Below are positions 1 to 12,297 of a stretch of DNA of 64,000 bases, piece by piece (positions within the stretch are counted from its first letter, which is position 1; each line of letters begins with the position of its first letter). Below the pieces are notes generated by a model that had not been told where the DNA came from, made no database searches, and saw nothing but the letters and a program-made list of their open reading frames with translations. The position numbers and the translations under genes were made by a program. Location of the stretch: NCBI GenBank assembly GCA_944990035.1, contig CALYLX010000128.1:434001-498000 (forward strand), written 5' to 3'. The stretch is from Clitopilus passeckerianus. Lineage: Eukaryota; Basidiomycota; Agaricomycetes; Agaricales; Entolomataceae.

Positions 1-3000
1 GCCCCAAACGGGCATGACGCCCATAACAGTCACAACGGTCAGGCCGACGACGCCAGTGACGATGATACCTGTTCTCCATGAACCTAGAAGAAGGGCGGTC
101 ACGATGAGCACAGAGGCGAGGCCGAGACCAAGAACTTCCTGCGTCATGGCGACGATGTGTGCGTATTGGTCGAAGAAGACATAGAAGAGGGAGTAGGGGA
201 AGACGTCGGCGCCGGTGCGTTCCGAAATATCGTCTGCGATGCGATGGGCAGCAGCGAAGGCGTTGACGAAATCTCCCTGGTTCTTCAATGGCGAATGGAA
301 AGTCCTGAAATGGGAAGCAACGACATTGTTACTGTCTTCATCGATTGAGACTGCAGACCCGAATGAGGCTTTTCCTGCGAGGGGACAGTCCTCAGTCGTA
401 GGCGACTCCAGCCAATGCTTGAGGTAACGCATGAACTCTTCATCCTCCGGCAGACCCTTCATGGTGATATTCCACGCAGGGGTCTTGTCGAGGTAACACG
501 GCTGACATGCTCGTGAGGAGTCGCTCTCTGCAGAAAACATCCGGATTCCTCTTCTTGACTCGGCAGCAAGATTCTTTAGCAGGATCAAGCCAACCGAAGA
601 AGTCGTCAATCCAACTGGCGGAAGGTTCTGAGATGAACGAGGATTCCTTGCGTTTGCGTTCGGCTTCTAGCACGTTGGCGACCGAGAAATCGTCGCAGGT
701 GGTAAAACGACCGCAAAGCTCTTGTTGGCCAGGTCGTTTGGAGACATCCATGGAGCGAGTGACGAAGTAGACGGGTGGACCGACATCAAGGTAGGCGTCG
801 AGGTTATTGAAGTAGTCAACGAGGTAGGAATCCGACGGAAGAGCCAGGCGTTGGTCTGTCAGAGAGAAACAATCAGCATATATCCAATCATGATACAAAA
901 CGAATACCAACCGAGGCCAAGCTCTAGATGCTGCATCGAAATGACGCTTGCTGCAAACACTCCAGCAAAAACCAGCATCACAACACCCTTGACCACAGGC
1001 TTCAAGAGCCAGGGGGCATAATACCTCCTCACGAACTTCGCAATGATACCCAACCCACCCTTCCTCGGCCCATCACCATCCAATAACTGAATCCTCGACT
1101 GTACCCGAATACAAGGGAAACAGTCCACCCTGTTCGCCTCTACCCTCTTCAAATCAAGCAATAGTGCAGACACAAACACCGTAACTTGCAGAATGGCATT
1201 GAGGAGCACTGAGCCCGCAGCGTAGAGCGCGAAATTCCTGACAGCAGGCATGGGTACAAGCGCGCCCAACGCGAAAGCCAACGTCTCTGTGATGGTGGAT
1301 AACAGAATTGAAGGACCCATCTTCGCAAGCGTCCTTGCTACCCGCTCTTCCGCAGAAAGGTATAAAGGCATGCTGGCAGTGTCGACATCTTCATGCGATG
1401 AATCGAATGGGGACCGGTGGGAGTGTGTAGGCGACATCGGGGCGGTGTTTGTGCCCTGCGAATGAGCAATGAAGGTAGCATTTGGTCCATGGAGCATGTT
1501 CTGGCGATCGAGCTCGTGGACCAGGATGAATACATTGTCGACTCCAACAGCGAGGACGAGGAACGGAATGACTTCTGCGATGATGAGAGTAACCTTAACA
1601 CCAACTGCTGAGAAGAATCCAACGGAGGAGGATACAGAAAGGATAACGAGGGAGATGCCGAACAAACCCAACACCACCTTTGAGCCCGTGAACAAGCTCC
1701 TCGGTAATCTGGGGAAGATGTGCGGCTGCATCCTGGAATCCACCGAAAGGGACGATGCTCCAGCACTAGACCGCTTGAACAGCCCAGGGAAATTCCTCGC
1801 CCATCTCTTGAGCGACGTCCAAACACCCTCCTCCTCAGGTAACACGCTCCCGCTTCCAAGCGTCAACGACACATAGAAGAACATCGCCAAGTAACTGAGC
1901 ACCACGATCTTCACATCCGTGTTCGTGCTCTTGTTGATCTCCTCCTCCAGCGAAATGCCTGTCGAAAACGCAATTTCCAAACCTGCTTCCAAAGGTGCCG
2001 TCTCCGCGAGGTTGAGCAGGTATGTGCGCAATGACTCTTCCCACTCCATTGCTCTAGCCTGAACTTCGGTATCCAGAGAATCGGATACGACGTAGGTGAT
2101 GACAAGCGCCTCCGCATCAAGGTATTGTTTGACGCCATTCTCGTTCTCGGGGACTTTCCCAAGGACGTAGTGGGGAGCGAGAGGCTGTAGGAAATCGGGC
2201 AAACAGTCAACTGGACTGTGAGCACACTCGTCCAATTTCTCGGCCCAATTATCCTCGTTAATAGCATCGATATCGTCGTGGAACCACGCTGCGACGGATT
2301 GAGCGACACACGCGCCTTCTTCCCCAGCGGGCTTGAAACAGACATCGTCGAGGGTATAACCTGAAGGGGACTCCAATTCCCGGATGTCCTGCTGGAATTT
2401 GAACAAATATTTGAGATGCTCCCAGGAGAGTACCGGTGGCTTTCCGTCGGCGATGGACAACTCCCCGTCACTCGCAGATCCTGGTAAAGCAGTGATGAAA
2501 ATCTGCTCTGTGCGGTAGAAAGGTCCAAAGTTCTCGTCGAAGAACTCCTTCTGTACCTTGCTTTCCGAAGTTGGAGCGACCCACAGCCGAACAGGATCCG
2601 TTTCGACTTCAAACTTCTTCCATCCAAGGTTTAGAAGCCCGACGAGAAGGAAGACGGTGGCGAAGGTGAGGAAAGGGCTGGTGGCGCAGAAAAGGCCGAG
2701 TTTGTAGAAACTGCGTCGGAGGAACTTGTTCAGGGGGTATTGTCGTGGTTGAACGGCATCTACCGGGTCGAGGAGAGATGCACCACGGCCAAGGTTACGG
2801 GATTCGGACTGCGAATCGTCAAAGAAGTGTGAGAGTGAACCAGCTCCAACGAGGCCGCGGGTATGTGAGCGAGGAGAGGCTGTCTCTTCTGACAATGCGA
2901 CGCGTTCGTATGTGCGTTCTCTCCTTCGGCGCAGAGTAATGGTGATGAGGTATCCGGAAAGGAATCCTAAAGCTGCCAAGCCATATGCTACAATGAGCAC

Positions 3001-3791
3001 AAATGAGAGGCAGGTCAATGACCCGACCGTGCAGCTCGGCGGACCACCGGGAACGGGGACTTCTGGGAGGGAAGGGCATATGTCTGGGCAGTCGATACAT
3101 GTGCAACGACTCATCAAGTCGTTGTCGGCGCAATTCCTGGGTGTGAGATTGAGCGGCTCCAATCCTGGGGTCTCTGTGGCTGGAAAGTCGATTTGGAAGG
3201 GGCTCCCCAGAGCTTTCTCTTCTCCCAGGAATTTGAAGAACTCTTGATAGTTCTTCGCACCTCCACCAATTAAATCCATGGCATAGCCGTTGGTAGCTCC
3301 CATCTGCACATTCTTGCAGCTATCAAAGAACCCCTCTCCGTACTTCTCCGCCACCTGGAAATCGACGCTCTTCACAGCTGTCTGTTTACTCGAGGTCGTT
3401 TGGGTGGAAGTAACATTGACGAAGGAGCCTTGGTCGGGTGAACATGTGAATTGGCAGAAGAATGTGCGGAAGTTGTTCCGGCAGGCAGGACAAGCTGAGA
3501 GGAGGCCATCGACCTGGCCAAAGTTCTCTCGTAGGGTCTCGACTTGGTCGGAAGTACAGCAGGTTGGACCTTCGGCAAATTCAGCACCACATACATCGAT
3601 AAGGAGTTGTCGAGCTTTGTCGTCCTCAGGCTATTACAAGTCAGTGAACTGAGCTGAGTATATTGGTTGTTGAAACGAACCTCAACAGGTGGGCCATCGT
3701 AAGGACATGGCAGATCCTTGCTGAAGAAGCCTTTCTTCCCGCAGGAGTCTCTCATAACACAACGGCCGCCCATCATGCTGCTCCTGGTCAT
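1..3791 (-). CDS. NCR1: NPC1/Ncr1 sterol transporter (3' end outside window)
   Basis: Niemann-Pick C1-type protein that moves sterol out of the vacuole/lysosome lumen. Read right to left, it has the Cys-rich N-terminal sterol-binding domain (GRCVMRDSCG, CPACRNNF, FTCSPDQGSF), a first TM helix, the lumenal domain, the sterol-sensing domain (LAVGVDNVFILVHE) and the second lumenal loop with SCCRVKKRNPDVFC. It runs off the left edge within the last TM bundle. Introns lie at 3631-3680 and 856-907. The first in-frame ATG is at 3791, with a stop just upstream, and no hydrophobic signal peptide precedes the Cys-rich domain, so a first exon may be missing. The frame breaks at about 521-530 inside an AG repeat: the downstream frame (CYLDKTPAWNITMKGLPE) is conserved and matches if two bases are restored. 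It diverges from DPH1 across about 140 bp. Confidence 0.93.
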
Positions 3792-3929
3792 CGTTGCGTT
3801 CAAAGAGCCTCAAGGATGCGGTTACCCTGACTGACGCGACTTTGGGGTCTCCGCTTTCCTTACGCAATATCTTCTGAAAGGGGATAGCACCCCTTCAATC
3901 CTCGATTGTGGCAGATTTTTGATTTCAAA

Positions 3930-5669
3930 ATGGCTTCACCTCCCTCCAAACCAAAATCCAGCGCAACCAAGCCTCGAAAACGATTTGTCGGAAGTACATC
4001 TGCTAAACCCTCAAAACCCGGCGTCTCCTCTGTAATCAGCAACCAAATCCCGCAAGAAATCCTCACAGATGAAAAGCTTAACGCAGCCATCGCTCAGCTG
4101 CCTTCAAACTACTCATTTGAGATACACAAGACGATTCATCATGTGAGGAAGAACAATGCCACAATGGTAGGACTTCAGATGCCGGAGGGTCTGCAGATGT
4201 TTGCGTGTACGATCGCGGACATAGTCGAATCGTGCGCTATCTCCAGTTTCGTTCTGCCTTGACCTTTGCTCAGGATCGGATGTAGATTCACGAATGCATT
4301 GACTGTGATTATGGGAGATGTCACGTATGGTGCATGTTGTATAGATGACTATACCGCTGTTGCACTAGGCTGCGATATGCTCGTGCACTATGGACACAGC
4401 TGTCTAGGTGAGTTCTGCCTCACGCTTGCTTGCTTCCCGGCTGATACCTCTCACAGTCCCAATGGATCAGACTAAAATCAAAACCCTCTACGTATTCGTC
4501 GAAATCTCCATCGACTCAACCCACCTCGAGAAAACCGTCCGGAGAAACTTCCCTAGCGACAGACAGGAATTCCACGATCAGCTTCTGAGCTCGGAGGAAC
4601 AAGACAGGCTCCTACCTGCTGGAACCAAGCTAGGGTCTTCTTCCCAACTGAGGATCGAGGGGCCTTCACCCACTGAGGCCAACGGAGCAGATATTCCAAA
4701 AGATCCAACGAGATTAGCACTGGTCTCGACAATCCAGTTCGTTGCGGCGCTGCAAAGGCTGAAAGAAGATCTGACCAAGGAATACCAAGACGGGGACGAT
4801 ATTATTTCGTCTACTCAGCCTTCAACCAGTACCGATGGGACACTAGCCCAGAAGGCAGCGACGAGGCTGCATAAAGGAAAGTATGAAGCTACTATTCCTC
4901 GATCGAAGCCTCTGTCGCCAGGAGAGATTCTGGGGTGCACAGCTCCCAGGTTGGGTGATGAGGTCGATGCGTTAATGTATGTCCTCACGCAAGCATAAAC
5001 CTATGAGTTTATATTCATATCTATTTGTCTAGCTACCTAGGTGACGGCCGCTTCCACCTCGAAGCAATCATGATCGCCAACCCCTCCGTCCCTGCCTTCC
5101 GGTACGATCCCTACTCGAAGAAACTCACCCGAGAGCGGTACGACCACCGCGAGATGCACCGTATCCGAGGAGACGCAGTCCAGACCGCACGAAAGAGTAT
5201 CGCGCAATACTCCTCTCCTTCCTCTCCACTGGCTGAAAGCGACAAACCACTCTGGGGCGTCATACTAGGCACCTTAGGCCGGCAAGGCAACCTCCGCCAA
5301 CTTCAAGCTATCACCAAACACCTTCACACCTCTTCCTCTACACCCTCAATCCCATACATCCCCATCCTCCTCTCCGAGCTCTCTCCCGCTAAGCTGGCCC
5401 TCTTCGGAGGCCACATTTCGACGTTCGTGCAGACGAGCTGTCCACGGTTGAGTATTGATTGGGGTTATGCGTTTGAGCGGCCCTTGTTGAGTCCGTATGA
5501 GTGTGCAGTTGCTGTTGGGAGGGAGAGTGGGAGGGGGTTGGAGGGGTTGGAGGTAGGGTGGATCGAGGAGGTGGAGGAGAAAGGAGGGAAGGAGGAGAAG
5601 TATTACCCTATGGATTTTTATGCTGGGGGGAGTCCGTGGACTGTTGCGAGAACTACTGCGTCGTTCTAA
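3930..5669 (+). CDS. DPH1: Diphthamide biosynthesis protein 1 (radical AdoMet subunit)
   Basis: Dph1 works with Dph2 and a 4Fe-4S cluster to transfer the aminocarboxypropyl group of AdoMet to a histidine of elongation factor 2, the first step of diphthamide synthesis in the cytosol. Four exons (introns 4232-4285, 4408-4456 and 4977-5032, all GT-AG) give 526 aa. Family blocks are clear: [28 protein letters not shown] (first cluster Cys), [37 protein letters not shown] (second Cys), [43 protein letters not shown] (third Cys) and [14 protein letters not shown] at the end. The insert at 4590-4680 and the Glu/Gly-rich loop before the C-terminus are lineage additions. The reading frame is intact. 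Confidence 0.95.
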
Positions 5670-6106
5670 TTATCTGTGAATATATTAGGTATAAATATTA
5701 CCTGTCAAGCTTCCCACAATGGAGGGAATTCGAACACAGGCAGGCTGCCTGCTAATCTCGGCCGATTTGTTGGAATCTCCGTTCATTCCCTTCACAAACC
5801 TTCACATGCTCACAATGACAGTTCACGAAACCTTCAAGGTTAACCTTTCTGTCGATCGCAACGACCTGGTGAAATGAAAGCCGTAGCCAAATTAACCGAT
5901 TGTATCTGCTCGGAAATCCGGCCCGTTACAGTAAGTGCTAGGATAGGTCGAGCACGAGTCTGCCTTGCATCTCACAAGAGCACATGCGGGGAAATAGACA
6001 CCCAGTGTAGTCGGGAGGAGTCAAGGAAGCAGGGAAGGAAGATGTACAGGTAGCTCAGGTGGTGTAGAACCACTTGCTTATACCTGAGCGTGAATTGTGC
6101 CAGAGG
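5670..6106. other. Intergenic region downstream of DPH1
   Basis: No credible coding exon on either strand. It should hold the DPH1 3' UTR and possibly the end of the doubtful minus-strand gene to its right. No RNA gene or repeat was recognised. Confidence 0.5.
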
Positions 6107-6390
6107 TTACAGATCGTGCGTCCAGGGCTTCCAGCTCCACTGGGTCGTAAACGGGACTCCAAAAGCGAGACGATTCGGACAGTTTGAGCCCGTTTGGAGT
6201 TTGTGGGCTCCTATAGAACACTAAACTCGATGAAGGTGGGGAGGGAAGATCCCTTACGTAATGCCAGGATTGCTCGCTGTACGCGACGAAGAGCAGTGAG
6301 TTCGGCAGCACGTTCGTCTAACCTCTCACGAACGTTGATGACCTCGTCAACACCAGCAGCCCCCGACGTCGACAATGCATACTCGGACAT
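6107..6390 (-). CDS. Doubtful two-exon small protein overlapping the next gene's 5' end
   Basis: An ATG at 6390 opens a 133-nt exon, followed by a clean GTAAGG donor, a 47-nt intron (6211-6257, ending CTATAG) and a second exon to a TAA at 6107; together they encode 78 aa. The first exon is Arg/Ala/Leu-rich and looks helical (ERLDERAAELTALRRVQR). No family is recognised. It overlaps, on the opposite strand, the start of the gene at 6338, so one of the two starts may be wrong. The helical composition and good splice sites favour it; the lack of a family match is against it. Confidence 0.3.
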
Positions 6391-6993
6391 AGAGAATGAC
6401 TCTCCAATCAAGGCCGTATACCGGTTCAACATCCCACCACGGTTCTACATCCTCCCAGTAACAGCATTTGTCGTTGGCTCTGCATTGGAATAGTACGCGG
6501 GACACGGACAGCTTCATTACGATTCTTGGCAGAGAATGTACATCGACCGCCTCGAACGGTCCAGGGGTGGTATTTCTACAACAAGACGAAAAACTACCGG
6601 GTGCTATTCGGCGGATTGAAGGGCGCTGGAGCCGAGGCCAGTAAATTGGTGTTGATAGCACTAGGATGGGTCGGAATAGAGGAGGGATTTATGCGGATAG
6701 GGTGGGGAGGGCTAAGTCAGACCGGGGCGGGTATGGGAACTGCGGGATTATTTTCCGCGATATGTGAGTTTTCTGGTGTCAAAAAAATTTATGACATCGG
6801 GTGGTGGCTGATATGTTTTTCCCCGTTCTTTTTTGTAGATCGACTTCCTTGGAAAGGGACGCAAAGAACGTTGATTTTAGGACTTGTAATGGGCAGTAGT
6901 TTGGATTTCATGAAATGGGGTCGGGAGTATCTGGAGAAAGAAAAGGAGAAGATTGATACCGACCGGCAATTGATGGATGACGTCCAGAAGTAA
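6338..6993 (+). CDS. Conserved fungal membrane protein, Tim17-like appearance
   Basis: Two exons (intron 6764-6838) encode about 170 aa. After an acidic N-terminus there is a hydrophobic stretch (RFYILPVTAFVVGSAL), then RTASLRFLAENVHRPPRT and GWYFYNKTKNYRVLFGGLKG, two Gly-rich hydrophobic segments, and RLPWKGTQRTLILGLVMG before a charged tail. The Gly-rich paired helices recall the Tim17/22/23 fold, but this is an impression, not an identification. The frame breaks at 6487-6488: one more G in the GG run joins the N-terminal half to the rest without any intron. The start at 6338 is the first in-frame ATG of the acidic N-terminus. Confidence 0.7.
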
Positions 6994-7249
6994 TAGGCTT
7001 CCCCCCTATAATTTTAAACAACAAAAGGGGGTTCATCGCTAGTAATGTAACTCGGTATTTATTACATTCTCCTAATCATAATCTACTCGTTGTCCCTTCC
7101 CCCCTTGTCGTTGCCCTCGACAGTGAGCAGACACTGATTAGTGGTGCTCCACTCAATCATCAAACGTGATTTCAATGGAGCACAGGCAGGCCTACTGCTT
7201 ATCTCCTACCGCTACATCCAAATTATCTATCGCTGTATTCCACAAAGCC

Positions 7250-10096
7250 ATGATAAAACTGTGGCCAACAACTCCTGTCGACCAGCTAACACCAAGGCCT
7301 ACACCAACTAAACGAGAAGAAGAACGTAACCCATTCGATTATATTTCTCCCAAATCTACAACGCTACCAACGACCCCAACCACACCATCGTCTCTTCATC
7401 CTCTGTTGGGACTTCACCCTCAATCACCTCAAGGCCACCTTCAGCACTCGGCCAACGCCGATGTCACCACCCCGATAGGCACCCCGACCCTCGGTCCAGT
7501 CCAAACTGCCACTCATCTCTCCCTTCATGCCCCCGATTTCAAAATGCAGCAACCACCCTCCACAGCTCGCAAAGCCGTTCCAAGCAAGTCCTCCAAGGCA
7601 CCGCCATCGTCCACCACGTCTTCAGCAACCTCTAGTGCAGCTACAGCCGCCGCAACAACCACTACTGGATCAGTCACCTCCAGAGGCCAGATCCATGTAA
7701 AACTCATCCAAGCACGTGGTCTCACTGTACGATCCTCCGCTGCACGGCCCTACGTGGTTGTCCAATTCGAACAAAACGAATTCGTCAGTCGTGAGCCAAT
7801 TGCGGAAACTGACAAGGAAGCTAAGGGCACAGCTACCACTCGTGGCACCAATGGCAGCTCTAGCACCAGTACATCCAACGCCATGTCTGTACTCGGTGCA
7901 ATTGGCAGTAAAGATGCCTCCAAACGTGCTGCTGCAGCGGCCGCTGTGTCTGGGGGCTCTGGGGGCTCCTCTCGGTCTAACAGCACCAATACCTCACCCT
8001 CTTCTCTCGGCTCTGCGCGGGGCACCACAGCAGGTTCAGGCATATCTAACGGCCTGTTCGGACGTCTGAGCGCTCACAATCCTGTCTGGAAACACGAGGT
8101 CTCCTTGTAAGTTGCCCACCACATTTCCTCATGTTCACTCGGCAATGCCTGACACTTGCCTCGTTCTCCCTCCAAAATAGCGACGTTACATCTCAGGAGT
8201 CCCTCATTACATTCAACGTCTACGACCGCTCAGTCGAAGACACAGGATTCCTGGGCAACGTCCAAGTCAAGCCTGTCCTCGCACATGATCATACAGTTGA
8301 TCAATGGTACAAGTAAGCACTCACTCCTTCCCCAGATTCTTTGCATTTGCAAAGGCGATGGGGAAGACTCCACTCCTGTACCCGGTGCTGATTGCAACGT
8401 TTTCCCCATCCGTGTTAGACTCCACCCGCTAGAGAATGAGGTCGTGACAGGCGAGATGCGAGTCCAAATTACTTTCGAGCAATACAAGGTCCGTATACAC
8501 CCTTTGGGTTCCGGTCCTAACATCCGGACTCATTCGACCCGCCTAGACCAAACGCGCACTCACGCCTCGCGACTTTGAGTTCCTCAAACTCATCGGCCGC
8601 GGAACCTTTGGCAAAGTCTTCCAAGTCCGCAAACGCGATACCAAGCGAATCTACGCCATGAAAGTCCTCTCCAAAAAGGAGATCGTCGCAAAGAAGGAAG
8701 TTGCACATACCATCGGCGAACGCAAAATCCTTCAAAGATCTTTGGATTCGCCATTCCTCGTCGGACTCAAATTTAGCTTCCAAACGGACACAGATTTGTA
8801 CCTCGTTACAGACTTCAAGAGCGGTGGAGAGCTGTTTTGGCATTTACAAAGGGAAACACGGTTTACGGAGGAGAGGGCCAGGTTCTATGTGGCGGAGCTG
8901 ATTTTGGCATTGGAGCATTTGCACAAATTCGACATCGTCTACAGGTAAGAAATCTTCTGAGATCTATTTCCAGACATGTGGTGTTGATTAATTTTGGTTA
9001 CAGGGACCTTAAACCTGAGAATATCCTCCTAGACGCTACCGGTCATGTTGCACTTTGTGATTTCGGGCTCTCCAAAGCGGATCTACGCGCCGACGAGCTC
9101 ACGACCACGTTCTGTGGCACAACAGAATACCTCGCACCCGAGATCCTCCTTTCCGAACAAGGTTATTCCAAGATCGTCGATTTCTGGTCTCTTGGAGTCT
9201 TGCTCTTCGAAATGTGCTGTGGTTGGAGCCCATTCTATGCTGAGGACGTTCAGCAGATGTACAAGAACATCTGTTTTGGCAAGATCAGGTTCCCCAAGGG
9301 CGTTATCAACGAGGATGGGAAGCAGTTTGTTAAAGGGGTTAGTGGCGTCCAAAACTCTCTTTTGTTATCGCACCCTACTTACTCACATCTCATCCGATAG
9401 CTCCTAAACCGAAACCCGAATCACCGCCTTGGTGCACAGCGAGACGCCTCTGAGCTGAAAGAACACCCGTTCTTTAAGTCGATCGACTGGGAAGCCTTGG
9501 CACAGAAACAGGTCACGCCTCCGTTCAAACCCGTCGTCGAGTCGGACGAGTCGACGAGCAATTTCGATCCGGAATTCACGAGCGCGGACTTGAGGGACGT
9601 CGCTGCATCGGAGATGGATATGTTGGATGAGGAAGATCCGAGCGAGAGTTGGACGGAGAAGATGTTGGTGGGGAGCATGACGCATACGCCGAATGGGCCA
9701 CTAGGGTGGCATGGAAGTGGACCGACATCCCCTAACGGGACTGGGCACATTAACGGTGCGTCGACGCCCAACGGTGCAACGACGCCAAATGGAGCTTCGA
9801 CGAAGCCGCCAGCAGACGCTACGCTCCCTAGATCCCAAGGTATCGAAATCAAGCCGAAGAAGAAAGCCAAGGATGCAGCTGGCTCACCTCTCACGAACAG
9901 TGTCCAGGCCAACTTCGAGGGCTTCTCATACGCTGGACGTGAGAGCGTCGTTCCACCAGGATACCTCTCACAGAAGGTCAGGGAGCGGGAAGCAGCGGTG
10001 GAAGACGAGGAGTTCCAAGAAGACGCGGACGCGCCTATGGGCAGATTGGCGCATGCAAGGAGGAGAGGGCAGCTGCCTGATGATGATTTTGCATGA
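7250..10096 (+). CDS. SCH9: Sch9/Sck-type AGC protein kinase with C2 domain
   Basis: TORC1-regulated AGC kinase controlling ribosome biogenesis, nutrient signalling and lifespan. Six exons encode 828 aa (introns 8107-8180, 8313-8418, 8489-8546, 8945-9003 and 9338-9400). Order: N-terminal TPVDQLTPRPTPT, a Ser/Thr-rich linker, a C2 domain (GQIHVKLIQARGLTVRS to MRVQITFEQYK) with a long low-complexity insert, then the kinase domain: GRGTFGKV glycine loop, YAMKVLSKKE lysine, YRDLKPENILLD catalytic loop, CDFGLSK, and TTFCGTTEYLAPE, whose CGTTEYLAPE is the Sch9 signature. The C-tail has PPFKP and a hydrophobic motif FEGFSY carrying the TORC1-site serine. A TPNG-type repeat lies between them. An alternative ATG at 7175 would add 25 residues; 7250 begins the part that looks conserved. 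Confidence 0.93.
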
Positions 10097-10503
10097 GATG
10101 GGTTCTAGTATCGTTCTGGTTTTCATTCAAGGCTCTTTCTTTCGTTTTCCTCAACCACGCAAACATATATATCGGCCATGTATTCACCCTGCGTTGTGTT
10201 GCGGCGCAAAGGAGACTATTACAGACATTATGGCTCATTAAGTATCGGGATTTGACCTTGTGTTTCTATAATTTTTACTACTCTTTCTCTCTGTATCACT
10301 GCACTTGTACCTCGGACTTTTATTTCATTTTTTCTCGTTCTTACCCATAACTCGCACTTGTAACAGCATATTCCGAGCAGCATAGGTGGTTTAGGTGAAA
10401 TTGTAGATTATTCGAGATATAACTCAAATTGTAGCGTATATAAGGTAAATGTATGCGTGGGTTTACTCTAGAGCCGGAAAAGCGAGGACATTGGAACTGA
10501 ATA
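10097..10503. other. Convergent 3' region between SCH9 and the next gene
   Basis: T-rich sequence after the SCH9 stop, facing the 3' end of the minus-strand gene. It is likely shared untranslated sequence; no exon or RNA gene is seen. Confidence 0.5.
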
Positions 10504-11875
10504 TCACCAATCGTTGAGAGACTTGCAGCCTGGTCTAGAAATGTTGAGGCCTCCTCGAAGAAGAGGAGGTAAAACAAGCCCGTTGAGAATAGTGTTGACA
10601 ACTATCGACTCGACTTCGTGTGGCGATACTCGGCCATACCAGACACTAGAACCTTGAGGAGTGTAGATCTGTGACGGAGGATTGAGTTCGTGTACGACAT
10701 CGAAATGACGCTAACTCACAATGCAATTCCCAGCGTACTTGTGGCCGCCGATGTGAGATGTCTTGAGGATGAGTGCACGGCGTTCGTTGGCGCTGGCATG
10801 AAGCATCTTGTCGATGTATTCGTTTATTTCGTCAGGAGTCCCACGAAGGTCTTCTATGGAGTTGCCCATGAGGCAATGACACTCGAGTTGTGTGTCAGCT
10901 GCCCAGCCATTCTCTTGCAAGGAATGAATGAACGCTGGGAACGAGCTCCGTAAGCAACGGGCCCAAGATCCGGGTGGCACGAATACAGACCTGACTCAAG
11001 CTTGGGTGCTGATAGAGCACACCGATTATCGCGTTTCTTGTGTGAGCCTGTAAATGGCGAACAGATGAGGTCACCACCGCCAAAGCATTCAGGGTGTACG
11101 CACAGAGGAGAATCACACATGAGTATGGTAGGACCCATGTCTTGAACGGACTTTTTTCGAGGACAGACTCGCCCCTTTTCACGCTTGGGTCAACTGCGCT
11201 TTCCCAGAGTTTCTGCGCGCCCTCGCGTGTCCGGGAAACATCGGCGACAATAGTGTAGTCGGGGAATATAAGCACCGTATCGTCGTCCGTGTCCTCGCTC
11301 ATAGTGTTGTGGCTACCATTGAGGATGGATATTTTTGTCGTGTCCTGCGAACGGAAGACTCCATCAATGGAGCGCGCTGCGGCTTTGCCGTTTGGTGTTG
11401 GAGATGACGGTGGTGTGGGGTCTGCAATGGGGAGGTTGGCATGGCCTTGAGCACCTAGGAGGTATGCGGCGAGGCTGCCTTTGGTTTCTGTAACTTCTCT
11501 ATCCCAATCTGTTTTGCCCGTGGATATTAGAACCTGTTGGACGTGAGTTGGCACACTGCTCGTTGCCGCGACACGTGTTAGTCGAACATACCTGGCGCCG
11601 GTAAGGCTTTACGGAGCCCAACATTCGGGACTCTCTGTCAATATTGAAACGCGGTGGGTATGAATCATGACCTGCAGATATGGCAGTTGTTGGGTAAATG
11701 ACAATTGGTTATCAGATAAGCAAGCCTAGCCAATACCTTCTTCGCATGGATCAGAACATGTGCGACAATCAGCGCTGGCGACTGGCACGAACGCGGCTTC
11801 GAGCTGTCTCTGGATGGCGTCGGTATCATTTTGCTGGCCGAGAACTAATGACTGGAGTTTTCTAAAGCTGTACAT
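10504..11875 (-). CDS. Sucrase/ferredoxin-like (Apd1/Aim32 family) protein
   Basis: Thioredoxin-like ferredoxin family (yeast Apd1 and Aim32), thought to bind a 2Fe-2S cluster through Cys and His ligands. Six exons, with introns 11672-11736, 11591-11533 region (58 nt), 11048-11103, a short 41-nt one at 10946-10986, and 10669-10719. Supporting blocks: DCRTCSDPCEEGHDSYPP, QVLISTGKTDWDREVTET, CSHKKRDNRCALSAPKLE, LKTSHIGGHKYAGNC, IYTPQGSSVWYGRVSPHE and NGLVLPPLLRGGLNISRP near the end. The HIGGHKYAGNC segment holds the conserved His and Cys. A roughly 60-residue linker after GSLAAYLLG is poorly conserved. The start is the only ATG upstream of the conserved Cys cluster. The frame is intact. Confidence 0.88.
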
Positions 11876-12244
11876 GGTGTTGCAATATTATTCGTTGTGT
11901 ACAGTATAGTCAAGTGAAGGCAAAGAGCATGGAGTCGAGTACTGTTGAGGCTATCTGATAAGATGACCACCCAAAGAGTCTAGTGGTTTTGGTCACTTGG
12001 TTTATAAAACTCGGACCACTGCGGGTGACACCACACGCTTTCCCCATCTTTTTCGCACCTTATGGAATCCCCGAACAATCGCGTCTTTAGGGGTTACTAG
12101 TTGCTACGTGCATGTTTGTAAGGCATTAGAAATTATTCCATTCTAGTTTACATATCAACGCCAAATATACTTTTGCACCGAACGTGCGCTACTCCATATC
12201 GCGACCCTGAGTGTAGTTTAAGCCGCCAGCAATGGGCTTTGAAC
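11876..12244. other. Intergenic region
   Basis: Promoter side of the Apd1-like gene and 3' side of the next minus-strand gene. AT-rich stretches but no coding signal or RNA gene was recognised. Confidence 0.45.
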
Positions 12245-12297
12245 TTAATGAGCTTTCTCTGCAATCATAGTCAGACAAAGTAGAGGCTTCGGTAGTA

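Noticed and set aside
500..545. A 34-nt intron to explain the NPC1 frame break
   Set aside because: It is too short for this genome and would delete the conserved KKRNPDVFC segment.
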